Positions 17,097-25,291 of a stretch of DNA of 64,000 nt are shown here, in pieces. The first letter of the stretch is position 1; each line of letters starts with the position of its first letter. Origin of the DNA: JACVCJ01 sp052437175 (GTDB taxonomy: Bacteria; Bacteroidota; Bacteroidia; CAIKAF01). Below the pieces are notes generated by a model. It was not told where the DNA came from, did no database searches, and saw only the letters and a program-made list of their open reading frames with translations. The stretch covers positions 372,001-436,000 of the forward strand of contig JBQVOK010000001.1 in NCBI GenBank assembly GCA_052437175.1, written 5' to 3'. The position numbers were made by a program, and so were the translations under genes.

Positions 17097-18431
17097 ATGG
17101 CTTTTACACAGGAGGAAAAAACGGCGGTATTCTGGTTTCGCAGGGATCTGCGCCTGTACGACAATGCAGGCCTGTACCACGCCCTCCGGGCCAACCGGGC
17201 GGTACGCTGCATCTTTATTTTCGATACGGACATACTCGATAAACTTGAACTGCCGGACGACAGCCGGGTAAGCTTTATCTGGCAGCAGCTCCGGGCCCTG
17301 AAACAGCAACTGCGCCAACGGGGCAGTGACCTGCAGGTGTTGCACTGTAAACCGGCAGATGTCTGGAAAAAACTACTGGAAAACGATGCGATAAGCGCCG
17401 TGTACGCCAATAAGGATTATGAGCCGGACACCCGGCACCGCGACCAGGAAATAGCCGCCCTGCTTATGGAGAAAGGCATTCCCATGCACCTGTACAAAGA
17501 CCACGTGATCTTTGAGGAAAGCGAGGTGCTCTCCAATGCCGGCACACCCTATACCGTGTTTACGCCCTATGCCCGTAAATGGCAGGAACAGCTTACCCGT
17601 TTTTACCTGAAACCCTATCCCGTAGAAAAATACCTGCAGGCCCTGGAGCCGGTGTCGGACGAATATACTTTTCCTTCCCTGGAACAACTGGGTTTTAAGC
17701 CCTGGCCGGGAAGTTTTCCGCCGCCGGAGCCCGCAGACGGTGTCTTACGCAGCTATGACCAGACCCGCAATTTTCCGGCCCTGGAGAACGGTACCTCACG
17801 CCTGGGCATACACCTGCGCTTTGGTACGCTGAGCATACGAAAACTGGCCGCCGAAGCCCTGAAACAGAATGCCACTTACCTGAAAGAGCTGATCTGGCGC
17901 GATTTTTTCATACAGGTGCTCTTTCATTTTCCGCATGTACTGCAGCATTCCTTTCGTAAAGAGTATGATGCCATTCCCTGGCGCAACAACGAAGCCGAAT
18001 TTGAACGCTGGTGCCGCGGTGAAACGGGTTACCCGCTCGTAGACGCCGGCATGCGCGAACTGAATGCCAGCGGCCACATGCACAACCGGGTACGTATGGT
18101 TACGGCGTCTTTCCTGTGCAAACACCTGCTGGTGGACTGGCGCTGGGGCGAACGTTATTTTGCGTCCCGCCTGCTCGATTATGAGCTGGCCTCGAACAAC
18201 GGGAACTGGCAGTGGGCTGCCGGCACAGGCTGTGATGCAGCCCCGTATTTCCGGGTGTTTAACCCGGCCGAACAGCTTAAAAAATTCGATCCGCAGGGTA
18301 TTTATGTGCGCCGCTGGGTTCCTGAATTCGATACTATTTCGTATATTTCTCCTTTGGTTGAACACCGCTTTGCCCGCGAAAGAGCCCTTCAGGTGTATAA
18401 AAACGCTCTGTCTGCCCCGGCCGGCGCTTAA
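17097..18431 (+). CDS. phrB: Deoxyribodipyrimidine photolyase (class I cryptochrome/photolyase family)
   Basis: 444 residues: an N-terminal Rossmann antenna-binding domain (FWFRRDLRLYDNAGLYHAL) and a C-terminal helical FAD domain with WRDFFIQVLFHFPH, GYPLVDAGMRELNASGHMHN, RMVTASFLCKHLLVDWRWGE and NNGNWQWAAGTGCDAAPYFR. These contain the FAD-binding and electron-transfer tryptophan regions of CPD photolyases, which split UV-induced pyrimidine dimers using blue light. Length is normal for a bacterial class I enzyme. The gene faces away from the arsC-like gene across a 65-base gap. A cryptochrome function cannot be fully excluded. Confidence 0.9.
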   Translation: MAFTQEEKTAVFWFRRDLRLYDNAGLYHALRANRAVRCIFIFDTDILDKLELPDDSRVSFIWQQLRALKQQLRQRGSDLQVLHCKPADVWKKLLENDAISAVYANKDYEPDTRHRDQEIAALLMEKGIPMHLYKDHVIFEESEVLSNAGTPYTVFTPYARKWQEQLTRFYLKPYPVEKYLQALEPVSDEYTFPSLEQLGFKPWPGSFPPPEPADGVLRSYDQTRNFPALENGTSRLGIHLRFGTLSIRKLAAEALKQNATYLKELIWRDFFIQVLFHFPHVLQHSFRKEYDAIPWRNNEAEFERWCRGETGYPLVDAGMRELNASGHMHNRVRMVTASFLCKHLLVDWRWGERYFASRLLDYELASNNGNWQWAAGTGCDAAPYFRVFNPAEQLKKFDPQGIYVRRWVPEFDTISYISPLVEHRFARERALQVYKNALSAPAGA

Positions 18432-18466
18432 ATTTCTCACGCATTTTGGGAATTCTTCAGAAGTAT

Positions 18467-18474
18467 TACTTTTG
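18467..18474 (+). promoter_or_regulatory. -7 promoter box TACTTTTG
   Basis: Exact TAnnTTTG match 44 bases before the ATG at 18519, with a TTTG at 18445-18448, eighteen bases upstream, as a possible -33 element. Confidence 0.6.
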
Positions 18475-18518
18475 TAGGGAAATAGCAAAACAAAAACCCG
18501 CACGAAAGTGCTTTGCAC

Positions 18519-19142
18519 ATGGCAATGAGAAAAGTACCCATACATGTAGTCGGATTAAGTTACAGTTCTACACAAACCGGTGCCTACGCACTGGTCTTAG
18601 GCGAAACAGGCGGAAAAAGGCGCCTGCCGATTATCATAGGGAGCTTTGAGGCACAGGCCATCGCCATGAAAATGGAAAACGTAAGTGCATCCCGCCCGCT
18701 TACGCACGACCTGTTCCAGACCTTTGCCGATTCCTTCGGCATCCGTGTAAAGGAAGTGATCATCTACAACCTGCACGAAGGGGTTTTTCACTCTAAAATT
18801 ATCTGCGACGACGGCCTCAAGGAAGTGGAGCTGGACAGCCGTACTTCGGATGCCATAGCCATTGCCCTGCGTTTCGACTGTCCCATCTTTACCTACGAAT
18901 TCATTCTCTCTTCTGCCGGTATCGTAATGGACGACACCAGTGAAGAGCCGGAGAGCAGCAGTCCCGAAGAGCCCGAGGCCGAAGAAGCCGAGATCAGCGG
19001 GCAGCCCCCTGTATCTCCCGATTCCTACGAGACCATTCCCATGGCCGAACTGGAATCTGAACTGCGCAAGGCCATTGCCGAAGAAGCTTATGAACGGGCT
19101 TCCAAGATTCAGAAAGAGATCGACCGCAGAAAAAGCAATTAA
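18519..19142 (+). CDS. Bifunctional nuclease family (BFN/DUF151) protein with C-terminal UvrB/UvrC motif
   Basis: 207 residues. The first ~135 form a BFN domain (VVLGETGGKRRLPIIIGSFE-type core, here LVLGETGGKRRLPIIIG, then SRPLTHDLF and LDSRTSDAIAIALR). An acidic linker (~145-175, rich in Glu, Pro, Ser) leads to a UvrB/UvrC-like helical hairpin: ELESELRKAIAEEAYERASK followed by IQKEIDRR. This domain pair is common in Bacteroidota. BFN proteins are linked to nuclease activity and stress response, and the UVR motif suggests protein-protein contact. The start could also be the ATG at 18525. The nucleoside transporter follows 6 bases later. Confidence 0.85.
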   Translation: MAMRKVPIHVVGLSYSSTQTGAYALVLGETGGKRRLPIIIGSFEAQAIAMKMENVSASRPLTHDLFQTFADSFGIRVKEVIIYNLHEGVFHSKIICDDGLKEVELDSRTSDAIAIALRFDCPIFTYEFILSSAGIVMDDTSEEPESSSPEEPEAEEAEISGQPPVSPDSYETIPMAELESELRKAIAEEAYERASKIQKEIDRRKSN

Positions 19143-19148
19143 AACACC

Positions 19149-20642
19149 ATGATGAAAATACTTACCACACTGGCGCTGGCCCTGCTGACATTATGCCTTC
19201 CGGGCAATATATCGGCCACGCAGGATACCCTTCGTACAGACAGCGTGTATGTGGACAGTTTGCAACAGGCTGCTACTGTTGTTACAGATACGGTAAAGAC
19301 AGCCGTGGTGCCGCCGTTCCGGGTGGCCAGCGAAGGCGTTAGCCTCATGAGCGTCAGTCGCGGTATGCTGGGTATTCTCATTTGTGTGATCATCCTGTTC
19401 CTGTTCAGTAACAACCGCGCCAAAATAAACTGGAAACTGGTTATTTCGGGCATCGTTCTGCAGCTGTTACTGGGTATACTGGTACTGAAAGTGCCTTTTG
19501 TAAAGAACGTATTCGAATACCTGGCCAATGCTTTTGCCAAACTGATCGGTTTTGCCGATTCGGGCGTGGCCTTTCTCTTCGGTAGTTTTGCTTCCGGGCA
19601 GACCATCGTGGAGCAGCCCCTGGTAAACTTTGCCATAAAAATACTGCCTACGGTGATCTTCTTCAGCGCGCTTACCAGTGTCCTTTTCTACTTTGGCATC
19701 CTGCAGAAAGTGGTGTATGTACTGGCCTGGGTACTGAAAAAAGTTATGCGTCTCAGCGGTGCGGAAGCCCTGGCAGCTTCCGGTAATATCTTTCTCGGGC
19801 AGACCGAAGCGCCCCTGCTGGTACGTCCTTATATTGAAAAAATGACCCGTTCGGAGATCATGTGTCTCATGACGGGCGGTATGGCTACCATTGCCGGTGG
19901 GGTACTGGCGGCCTATATCGGCTTCCTGGGCGGCGACGACAAGGCCCAGCAGACCTTTTATGCCATGCACCTGCTCACCGCTTCCGTAATGAGTGCCCCG
20001 GCAGCTATCGTAGCTGCCAAGATACTGGTACCCGAAACCGAACCTTTTATCGAAGACCTGCAGGTAAGTAAGGAACGCATCGGGTCCAACTTCCTGGAAG
20101 CCATCAGTAACGGTACTACCGACGGACTAAAACTGGCCGTGAACGTAGGTGCCATGCTGCTGGTATTTACCGCGCTGGTTACCCTGGTGAATGCCCTGCT
20201 CGACGACGGACTGGGTAGCATTACCGGTCTGAATGCCGAAATTACCGCGGTTACCAACGGCCGTTACAACGGGTTGAACCTGCAGTTCATCCTGGGCTGT
20301 ATATGTTCGCCTATAGCCTGGTTACTGGGCGTGCCTACCGCAGATATGATGTCCGTGGGCCAGCTCCTGGGCGAAAAAACGGCCATCAATGAATTTTATG
20401 CCTATACGCAGATGGGTAAAATGAAGAATACCGGTGTTTTTGTGTATGAAAAATCGCTGGTAATGAGTACGTATATTCTTTGTGGATTTTCCAACTTTGC
20501 GTCCATCGGTATCCAGATCGGGGGTATAGGCTCCCTGGCGCCGTCTAAAAAAGCCCTGCTTTCTGAATTGGGTTTCCGGGCCATGCTGGGCGGTACCATT
20601 GCCTGTCTGCTTACGGCCGCCATTGCCGGTATGTTCTACTAA
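19149..20642 (+). CDS. Concentrative nucleoside transporter (CNT/NupC family)
   Basis: 497 residues. An N-terminal signal-like segment and a ~30-residue polar stretch precede about nine hydrophobic membrane segments beginning at ~70. CNT motifs are present: SGAEALAASGNIFLGQTEAP, a gate region CLMTGGMATIAGGVLAAYIG, and the C-terminal LCGFSNFASIGIQIGGIGSL. Family members take up nucleosides with sodium or proton. The N-terminal exported extension is longer than in E. coli NupC but occurs in Bacteroidota homologues. The gene follows the BFN gene closely, so nucleoside salvage and nuclease functions may be co-expressed. Confidence 0.9.
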   Translation: MMKILTTLALALLTLCLPGNISATQDTLRTDSVYVDSLQQAATVVTDTVKTAVVPPFRVASEGVSLMSVSRGMLGILICVIILFLFSNNRAKINWKLVISGIVLQLLLGILVLKVPFVKNVFEYLANAFAKLIGFADSGVAFLFGSFASGQTIVEQPLVNFAIKILPTVIFFSALTSVLFYFGILQKVVYVLAWVLKKVMRLSGAEALAASGNIFLGQTEAPLLVRPYIEKMTRSEIMCLMTGGMATIAGGVLAAYIGFLGGDDKAQQTFYAMHLLTASVMSAPAAIVAAKILVPETEPFIEDLQVSKERIGSNFLEAISNGTTDGLKLAVNVGAMLLVFTALVTLVNALLDDGLGSITGLNAEITAVTNGRYNGLNLQFILGCICSPIAWLLGVPTADMMSVGQLLGEKTAINEFYAYTQMGKMKNTGVFVYEKSLVMSTYILCGFSNFASIGIQIGGIGSLAPSKKALLSELGFRAMLGGTIACLLTAAIAGMFY

Positions 20643-20711
20643 AAAACGGTTTTAAGGACTTTGCCGTCTGCCACGCACCCGATGGGCGCCGTGCAGCGCG
20701 CTGAGGCACGA

Positions 20712-20744
20712 AGCGCCGTAACAAGCCCGCAGGGACACGGCGCT
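20712..20744. repeat. Inverted repeat AGCGCCGT / ACGGCGCT
   Basis: Perfect 8-base inverted repeat with a 17-base spacer in the GC-rich gap between the nucleoside transporter and the YraN gene. There is no T-run, so it is not a typical intrinsic terminator. The rest of the 167-base gap shows a TATATTTA promoter-like element just before the YraN start and nothing else. Confidence 0.4.
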
Positions 20745-20809
20745 ACCAGGATGAACGGGCCTTGCCTGCGCATAAAAAATTGCGTATATTTAGATCTTAC
20801 CCTCTTGTT

Positions 20810-21175
20810 ATGGCATTACACAACAAACTGGGCCGGGCCGGCGAAGAAGCTGCCCTTGCCTTTCTGCAGGAGGCCGGACTGCAGGTATTACACAGCAACT
20901 GGCGCACACATCCCTGGGAAGTGGACATTGTAGCCCTCGACGGCAATATACTGGTATTTGTGGAAGTGAAGACCCGGGCCGATCTGCGGCACGGACTGCC
21001 CGAAGAAGCCGTTACCCGGCGCAAGGAACAGCACCTGTACAGCTCGGCCGAGGCCTACCTGGAAAAATACGGTATGGAGAACGAGGTCCGTTTTGATATC
21101 ATGGCCGTGCTGCCGAAAGACGGCGGCTGGCAGATACGGCATATTCCCGGGGCCTTTAGCGCATTTGGCGGTTAA
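20810..21175 (+). CDS. yraN: YraN family (UPF0102) endonuclease-like protein
   Basis: 121 residues. The restriction-endonuclease-like core is intact: GRAGEEAALAFLQEAG, the motif EVDIVALDGN followed by LVFVEVKTR (D...ExK catalytic pattern) and EAVTRRKEQHL. The biological role of YraN is unresolved; a Holliday-junction or recombination role has been proposed from its fold. The start at the ATG (MALHNKLG) matches the family; an in-frame upstream extension has no family similarity. The lipase gene follows after 26 bases with its own promoter box. Confidence 0.9.
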   Translation: MALHNKLGRAGEEAALAFLQEAGLQVLHSNWRTHPWEVDIVALDGNILVFVEVKTRADLRHGLPEEAVTRRKEQHLYSSAEAYLEKYGMENEVRFDIMAVLPKDGGWQIRHIPGAFSAFGG

Positions 21176-21179
21176 GCGC

Positions 21180-21187
21180 TAAATTTG
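21180..21187 (+). promoter_or_regulatory. -7 promoter box TAAATTTG
   Basis: Exact TAnnTTTG match ending 14 bases before the ATG at 21202. Confidence 0.55.
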
Positions 21188-21201
21188 TAGCATTGTAATA
21201 A

Positions 21202-22035
21202 ATGCAGGCTATGGAAAATTTTACATTTACATCGCGCGACGGGCTACAGCTGGCCGCCTCCTTCCAGAAAACGGAATATACCCCTTACGTGGTAGCTATT
21301 GTGCACGGTATGGGCGAACACAAGGGCCGTTATGCCCATGTAGCCGATTTTTTCCTGCACAGCGGGTATTCCGTAGCCCTGTTCGACCAGCGCGGGCATG
21401 GTAATTCGGGCGGTAAACGCGGACACACGCCTTCGCTGGACGCCATGCTGAACGATGTGGACGATTTCCTGGCCGAAGTGCGCAAACGCATGCCCGGACA
21501 AAAAATAGTGCTGTACGGGCACAGTATGGGCGGCAATATCGTACTCAATTATGCGCTGCGCCGCAAGCCCGACATAGCCGCGGTGGTGGGTTCATCGCCC
21601 TACCTGCGCCTGGCCTTTGAGCCGCCTGCATTTAAGCTGTTCCTGGCCAAAACGGTAGGCAAACTGCTGCCCGGACTGCAACAGAAGACCGGGCTGGACG
21701 CCACGGCCATCTCGCGCGACGCACGCGTGGTAGAGGCGTATAAGAACGATCCCCTGGTGCACGAATTTATAACGTCTTCCTTCTTTAACTCGGTGCATTT
21801 TGCCGGTGTATACCCGATCGAACATGCGGCTGAATTCCAGGTGCCCTGCCTGCTCTTTCACGGAACGGAAGACCGCCTTACCAGTTATAAAGCCACGGTA
21901 GAATGTGCAGAGAACGCAAAGGGCAAGGTGGAGCTGAAACTCTGGAACGGCCTGTACCACGAATGCCATAACGAGCCCGAACAGCACGAGGTGCTCAGTT
22001 ATGTGAACAACTGGCTGAAGAATACCCTCAAGTGA
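21202..22035 (+). CDS. Alpha/beta hydrolase, monoacylglycerol lipase-like
   Basis: 277 residues of the serine hydrolase group that includes monoglyceride lipase and lysophospholipase. Visible: IVHGMGEHKGRYAHVADFF (oxyanion HGMGEH), FDQRGHGNSGGKRGH, nucleophile elbow LYGHSMGGNIVLNYALRR, catalytic Asp in HGTEDRLTS and His in LYHECHNEPEQ. No signal peptide, so cytoplasmic or membrane-associated. A second ATG at 21211 is also possible. Predicted role: cleavage of monoacylglycerols or similar esters. Confidence 0.87.
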   Translation: MQAMENFTFTSRDGLQLAASFQKTEYTPYVVAIVHGMGEHKGRYAHVADFFLHSGYSVALFDQRGHGNSGGKRGHTPSLDAMLNDVDDFLAEVRKRMPGQKIVLYGHSMGGNIVLNYALRRKPDIAAVVGSSPYLRLAFEPPAFKLFLAKTVGKLLPGLQQKTGLDATAISRDARVVEAYKNDPLVHEFITSSFFNSVHFAGVYPIEHAAEFQVPCLLFHGTEDRLTSYKATVECAENAKGKVELKLWNGLYHECHNEPEQHEVLSYVNNWLKNTLK

Positions 22036-22065
22036 GTCAGCTTTAAGCTATTAGCTGATGGGCAT

Positions 22066-22099
22066 AAAAAAATCCGCGGGTATACACCATGCGGATTTT
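22066..22099 (-). terminator. Intrinsic terminator downstream of tRNA-Cys
   Basis: Inverted repeat aaatccgc (22070-22077) / gcggattt (22091-22098); on the minus strand it ends in a run of T, just 3' of the tRNA. It may also stop the lipase transcript from the other side. Confidence 0.7.
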
Positions 22100-22103
22100 G
22101 TTG

Positions 22104-22174
22104 AGGTATCGAGCGGATTCGAACCGCTGTAGCAGGTTTTGCAGACCTGAGCCTAGCCACTCGGCCACGATACC
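22104..22174 (-). tRNA. tRNA-Cys (anticodon GCA)
   Basis: On the minus strand the 71-nt sequence folds into a full cloverleaf: acceptor GGTATCG/CGATACC, D arm GCC...GGC, anticodon stem CAGGT/ACCTG around loop CTGCAAA (anticodon GCA, Cys), and T arm AGCGG TTCGAAT CCGCT. The discriminator base is T as usual for tRNA-Cys; the CCA end is not encoded. It is a single isolated tRNA gene. Confidence 0.96.
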
Positions 22175-22225
22175 GTTTTGGGACTGCAAATATAATGGTG
22201 TTTCCACAAAAACCAAAAAAATACG

Positions 22226-22423
22226 CTAATTGCCGCTAAAATCGCGGTATACGTTCAGGCAGGCCGGACATAAACAGTCTATATATGTGCAGCGTAACTC
22301 CTTCAGTGCCTGCCGCGGAATGTACAGTTTTTCGCACCAGCAACCCGCTTCTACCGTACAGTAGAACTCTTTACCGCATCGGGGACAGGTTTTCCGGTCC
22401 ATTGTTTTGTCTGTATTCTGCAT
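22226..22423 (-). CDS. Cysteine-rich CWC family small protein
   Basis: 65 residues with nine cysteines: CPRCGKEFYCTVEAGCWC, then YIDCLCPACLNVY. This is the pattern of the cysteine-rich CWC proteins, presumed small zinc-binding proteins of unknown function. A second methionine (MDRKTCPRC, at 22402) could be the start. The gene overlaps the 3' end of folB by about 50 bases in another frame, so translation is probably coupled in the gltX-folB-CWC operon. Confidence 0.75.
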   Translation of the reverse strand: MQNTDKTMDRKTCPRCGKEFYCTVEAGCWCEKLYIPRQALKELRCTYIDCLCPACLNVYRDFSGN

Positions 22424-22778
22424 ACGTACTTGCTAAAGTAACGGATACCGGGCCGGCTTTACTGCCGAAAGGCGGGTCCATTTTTTCTACCCGCACTTCC
22501 AGGTCCAGTATCTCCGGGAACTGTATCCGTATGGAATGAACAATCTTAGCGGCTAAATGTTCCAGCAGGCGGCAGGGTGTTTGCATGATCTCCGCTACCA
22601 GCCCGTGTATGCGCTGGTAGTCCACGGTATATTCCAGCTCGTCGGAAAGGGCGGCCCGGGCCATATCGTAGGTATAGCTTATGTGCACACGGAAGGTATT
22701 GCCCTTTTCACGTTCAAAGGCGTGCCAGCCGTGAAAGGCAAAGAATTCGAGTGCATTCAGCTGAACCCGCCCCGTCAT
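22371..22778 (-). CDS. folB: Dihydroneopterin aldolase
   Basis: 135 residues of the FolB fold, which converts 7,8-dihydroneopterin to 6-hydroxymethyl-dihydropterin and glycolaldehyde in folate synthesis. Typical features: LNALEFFAFHGWHAFEREKG at the N-terminus, TVDYQRIHGLV, and the catalytic Glu/Lys region RLLEHLAAKIV and VRVEKMDPPF. The ATG at 22778 follows the gltX stop by one base (TAGAATG), so it is translationally coupled. A longer in-frame extension into gltX lacks family similarity. Confidence 0.88.
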   Translation of the reverse strand: MTGRVQLNALEFFAFHGWHAFEREKGNTFRVHISYTYDMARAALSDELEYTVDYQRIHGLVAEIMQTPCRLLEHLAAKIVHSIRIQFPEILDLEVRVEKMDPPFGSKAGPVSVTLASTYAEYRQNNGPENLSPMR

Positions 22779-22779
22779 T

Positions 22780-24318
22780 CTATCCGATAAAAAGTGAATG
22801 AAAGCGTTCCATGCCTGCCCGTACACGCTGTGCCGAAGCATCGGCGCCGATCAGGGCCACCATATCGAAAATACCTGGTCCGGTGCTTTCGCCGGTGAGC
22901 AGTATGCGGAATACAGGCATAATGGCTCCGAAACCGATCTTGTTGGCGTCCATCCATTCTTTGGCTTTGGCCTCCATTTCGGCGGCATTATGACCATGTT
23001 GCAGGGTAATGACCAGCAGTTGCTCCAGCTGGGCACGGGTTTCGGGCTTTACCTTTTTCTGCAGGGCAGCTTCGTCGAACTGGGTGGGTGTACCGAACAG
23101 GAATTTGCCGTTGTCTACCAGGTCGGCAATGAACTCGGCCCGTTCTTTCATCAGTCCGCATACGCCGGCCAGGAATTTCTTTTCCACCGTATAACCGGCA
23201 CGCAGGGCGTAAGGCATGGCGGCGTCGGCCAGTTCTTCGTTGCTCATGCTGCGGAGGTATTGCTGGTTGAACCAGAGGGCTTTTTTATAATCGAATTTGG
23301 CTCCGGATTTGCTTACGCGCTCCAGGCTGAACTGCCGGCAAAGTTCTTCCAGGCTGAAGATCTCCTGGTTCTCTTCGGGGTGCCAGCCCAGCAGGGCCAG
23401 GAAATTGATCACGGCTTCCTTAAAATACCCTTTTTCGCGGTAGCCCGAAGATACTTCGCCGGAGAAAGGATCGGTCCATTCCAGCGGGAATACCGGGAAG
23501 CCCAGGCGGTCGCCGTCGCGTTTGCTCAGTTTTCCGTTGCCTTCGGGTTTCAGGATCAGGGGCAGGTGGGCAAAGGCCGGCATAACGGATTCCCAGCCCA
23601 GTGTGCGGTACAGCAGCACGTGCAGGGGAGCCGAAGGCAGCCATTCCTCTCCACGGATCACGTGTGTGATGCCCATGAGGTAATCGTCTACGATATTGGC
23701 CAGGTGATAGGTAGGCATACCGTCTGACTTGAACAGCACCTTATCGTCCATATTGGCGGTATTTACCACCACTACGCCGCGGATAATGTCCTCGAAGCGG
23801 ACCTCTTCGTTGCGCGGTACTTTAAAACGCACCACATAGGCCTCGCCGGCGGAGAGACGTCGCTGCACCTCTTCGGCCGGAAGGGTGAGCGAGTTCTTCA
23901 TGCTCATGCGGGTAATGAAATTATAGGCAGGCGAAGTATTACCGGCTTTGGTCATACGTTCGCGCATTTCTTCCAGTTCTTCGGGGGTATCGAAGGCATA
24001 GTAGGCATGCCCGGCTTCGATCAGCTGATCGGCATACCGGCGGTACATGGGCTTGCGTTCGCTCTGGCGGTAGGGGGCATGTTCGCCTTCCTTACCCGGA
24101 CCTTCATCGTAACCGATGCCCAGCCAGTTGAGCGCTTCGATAATGTACTCCTCGGCGCCCGGTACAAAACGGGTCTGGTCGGTATCTTCGATCCGAAGCA
24201 GAAAATCGCCTCCGTGTTTTTTAGCAAAGAGGTAATTGAACAGGGCCGTACGCACTCCGCCGATATGCAGCGGACCGGTAGGACTGGGGGCAAAACGTAC
24301 ACGGACTCTTCTTTCCAT
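22780..24318 (-). CDS. gltX: Glutamate--tRNA ligase
   Basis: 512 residues of a class I aminoacyl-tRNA synthetase. The HIGH signature is PSPTGPLHIGGVRTALFNYL near the N-terminus and the KMSKS counterpart is GKLSKRDGDRLG around residue 262. The C-terminal anticodon-binding helical domain is complete. Length is as usual for Bacteroidota GltX. It is the first gene of a gltX-folB-CWC operon and has an exact TACCTTTG -7 box 24 bases upstream of its ATG. Confidence 0.97.
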   Translation of the reverse strand: MERRVRVRFAPSPTGPLHIGGVRTALFNYLFAKKHGGDFLLRIEDTDQTRFVPGAEEYIIEALNWLGIGYDEGPGKEGEHAPYRQSERKPMYRRYADQLIEAGHAYYAFDTPEELEEMRERMTKAGNTSPAYNFITRMSMKNSLTLPAEEVQRRLSAGEAYVVRFKVPRNEEVRFEDIIRGVVVVNTANMDDKVLFKSDGMPTYHLANIVDDYLMGITHVIRGEEWLPSAPLHVLLYRTLGWESVMPAFAHLPLILKPEGNGKLSKRDGDRLGFPVFPLEWTDPFSGEVSSGYREKGYFKEAVINFLALLGWHPEENQEIFSLEELCRQFSLERVSKSGAKFDYKKALWFNQQYLRSMSNEELADAAMPYALRAGYTVEKKFLAGVCGLMKERAEFIADLVDNGKFLFGTPTQFDEAALQKKVKPETRAQLEQLLVITLQHGHNAAEMEAKAKEWMDANKIGFGAIMPVFRILLTGESTGPGIFDMVALIGADASAQRVRAGMERFHSLFIG

Positions 24319-24342
24319 CTTGGTGTATTGAATTTAAGGGAG

Positions 24343-24350
24343 CAAAGGTA
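24343..24350 (-). promoter_or_regulatory. -7 promoter box TACCTTTG of gltX (minus strand)
   Basis: Exact TAnnTTTG match on the minus strand, 24 bases before the gltX start codon. Confidence 0.65.
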
Positions 24351-24386
24351 ATAAATTCCGGCGCGTAAACCGCAGCCCGCATGCGG

Positions 24387-24420
24387 AAAAACAAAAAGGC
24401 CACCGCGCTTGCGATGGCCT
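24387..24420 (-). terminator. Intrinsic terminator of the YceI lipoprotein gene
   Basis: AGGCCACCGC / GCGATGGCCT stem with a four-base loop (24397-24420); read on the minus strand it is followed by TTTTTGTTTTT. Confidence 0.85.
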
Positions 24421-24452
24421 AAAATTCAAAAAAGAAAAACGATCTGTGATGG

Positions 24453-25127
24453 TTATTTTTTCGGTGTAGCCTTCAGGTTCAGATCGAACTCCACTTCGTT
24501 GTTGATCACACGGTCGCCCAGGATCTTCGGATCGAACTCTACAGAACCGTATTTTACGTTCCAGTCCTGGCGGTTGATGTTGAATTTGGCAGCAGCCTCA
24601 AATTTGGTGCTGTCCACAACCACTTTCGACGGGATCGTGATGTTTTTGGTGATGTCTTTAATGGTCAGGTTACCCATTACGTCTACGCTGTCCGGGCTTT
24701 TACGCTTGGTGCCGGTAATTTCGAATTTAGCGGTGGGGTATTTGCTCACGTTAAAGAAGTGATCGGCAGCTTCGGGTTTGCCGGTACCTTTCAGGTGGGC
24801 TTCCAGGTCGGCCTTGCCGGTTTCGGGCGTAAGGTCGGTGCTCTGGATGGTTTCCATGTTGATGGTGAAGTTACCTGCAGTAATTTCGTTGTTCTCTACA
24901 TTGATGGTACCTTCGCTCAGCTGTACGTTACCGTTGTGTCCGCCGCCTACTTTTTTGGTGGCTTTCCAGTTCAGAACAGAACCGGCCGCGTCTACGGTAA
25001 AGGCTTTGCTTAATGAACTTGCGGCAGCTACGTTCTGCGCTTCGCCTGCGTTATTGGCTTTATTTCCGCATGATGCAATACTGAATGCAACAGCTGCTAC
25101 GAATACCGGAATAGTTACTTTTTTCAT
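24453..25127 (-). CDS. YceI family lipoprotein
   Basis: 224 residues. The N-terminus has a lipoprotein signal with lipobox SIASC, followed by a linker rich in Ala/Asn, then a YceI lipocalin-like beta-barrel: TVDAAGSVLNWKATKKVGGG, VENNEITAGNFTINMETI, KAFEI-type core (TAKFEITGTKR) and IKDITKNITIPSKV. YceI barrels bind long isoprenoid or fatty chains and occur in periplasmic stress responses. A cytosolic paralogue lies at 47414. The ATG at 25127 starts the lipoprotein signal; the upstream extension does not look natural. Confidence 0.88.
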   Translation of the reverse strand: MKKVTIPVFVAAVAFSIASCGNKANNAGEAQNVAAASSLSKAFTVDAAGSVLNWKATKKVGGGHNGNVQLSEGTINVENNEITAGNFTINMETIQSTDLTPETGKADLEAHLKGTGKPEAADHFFNVSKYPTAKFEITGTKRKSPDSVDVMGNLTIKDITKNITIPSKVVVDSTKFEAAAKFNINRQDWNVKYGSVEFDPKILGDRVINNEVEFDLNLKATPKK

Positions 25128-25291
25128 TTTTGTATTATAATTTCTGTGTTGCAAAGATTACAAAACAGAAGGCATACATTCTAACAGGTTCTGTATTTTT
25201 ACATGATAATCCGTAAAAAATTCACCATGTTGATTAAACCTCACCCGCCCGGGAATGTCCTATATATGAAACCGAACTAAAAAGGCGTTGC

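Noticed and set aside
20661..20933. 90-codon plus-strand frame across the start of yraN
   Set aside because: Overlaps yraN in another frame and has no protein-like features.
25227..25280. 17-codon open frame just before the ECF sigma gene
   Set aside because: Too short, no ribosome-binding signal, ends 11 bases before the sigma gene; chance cannot be excluded.
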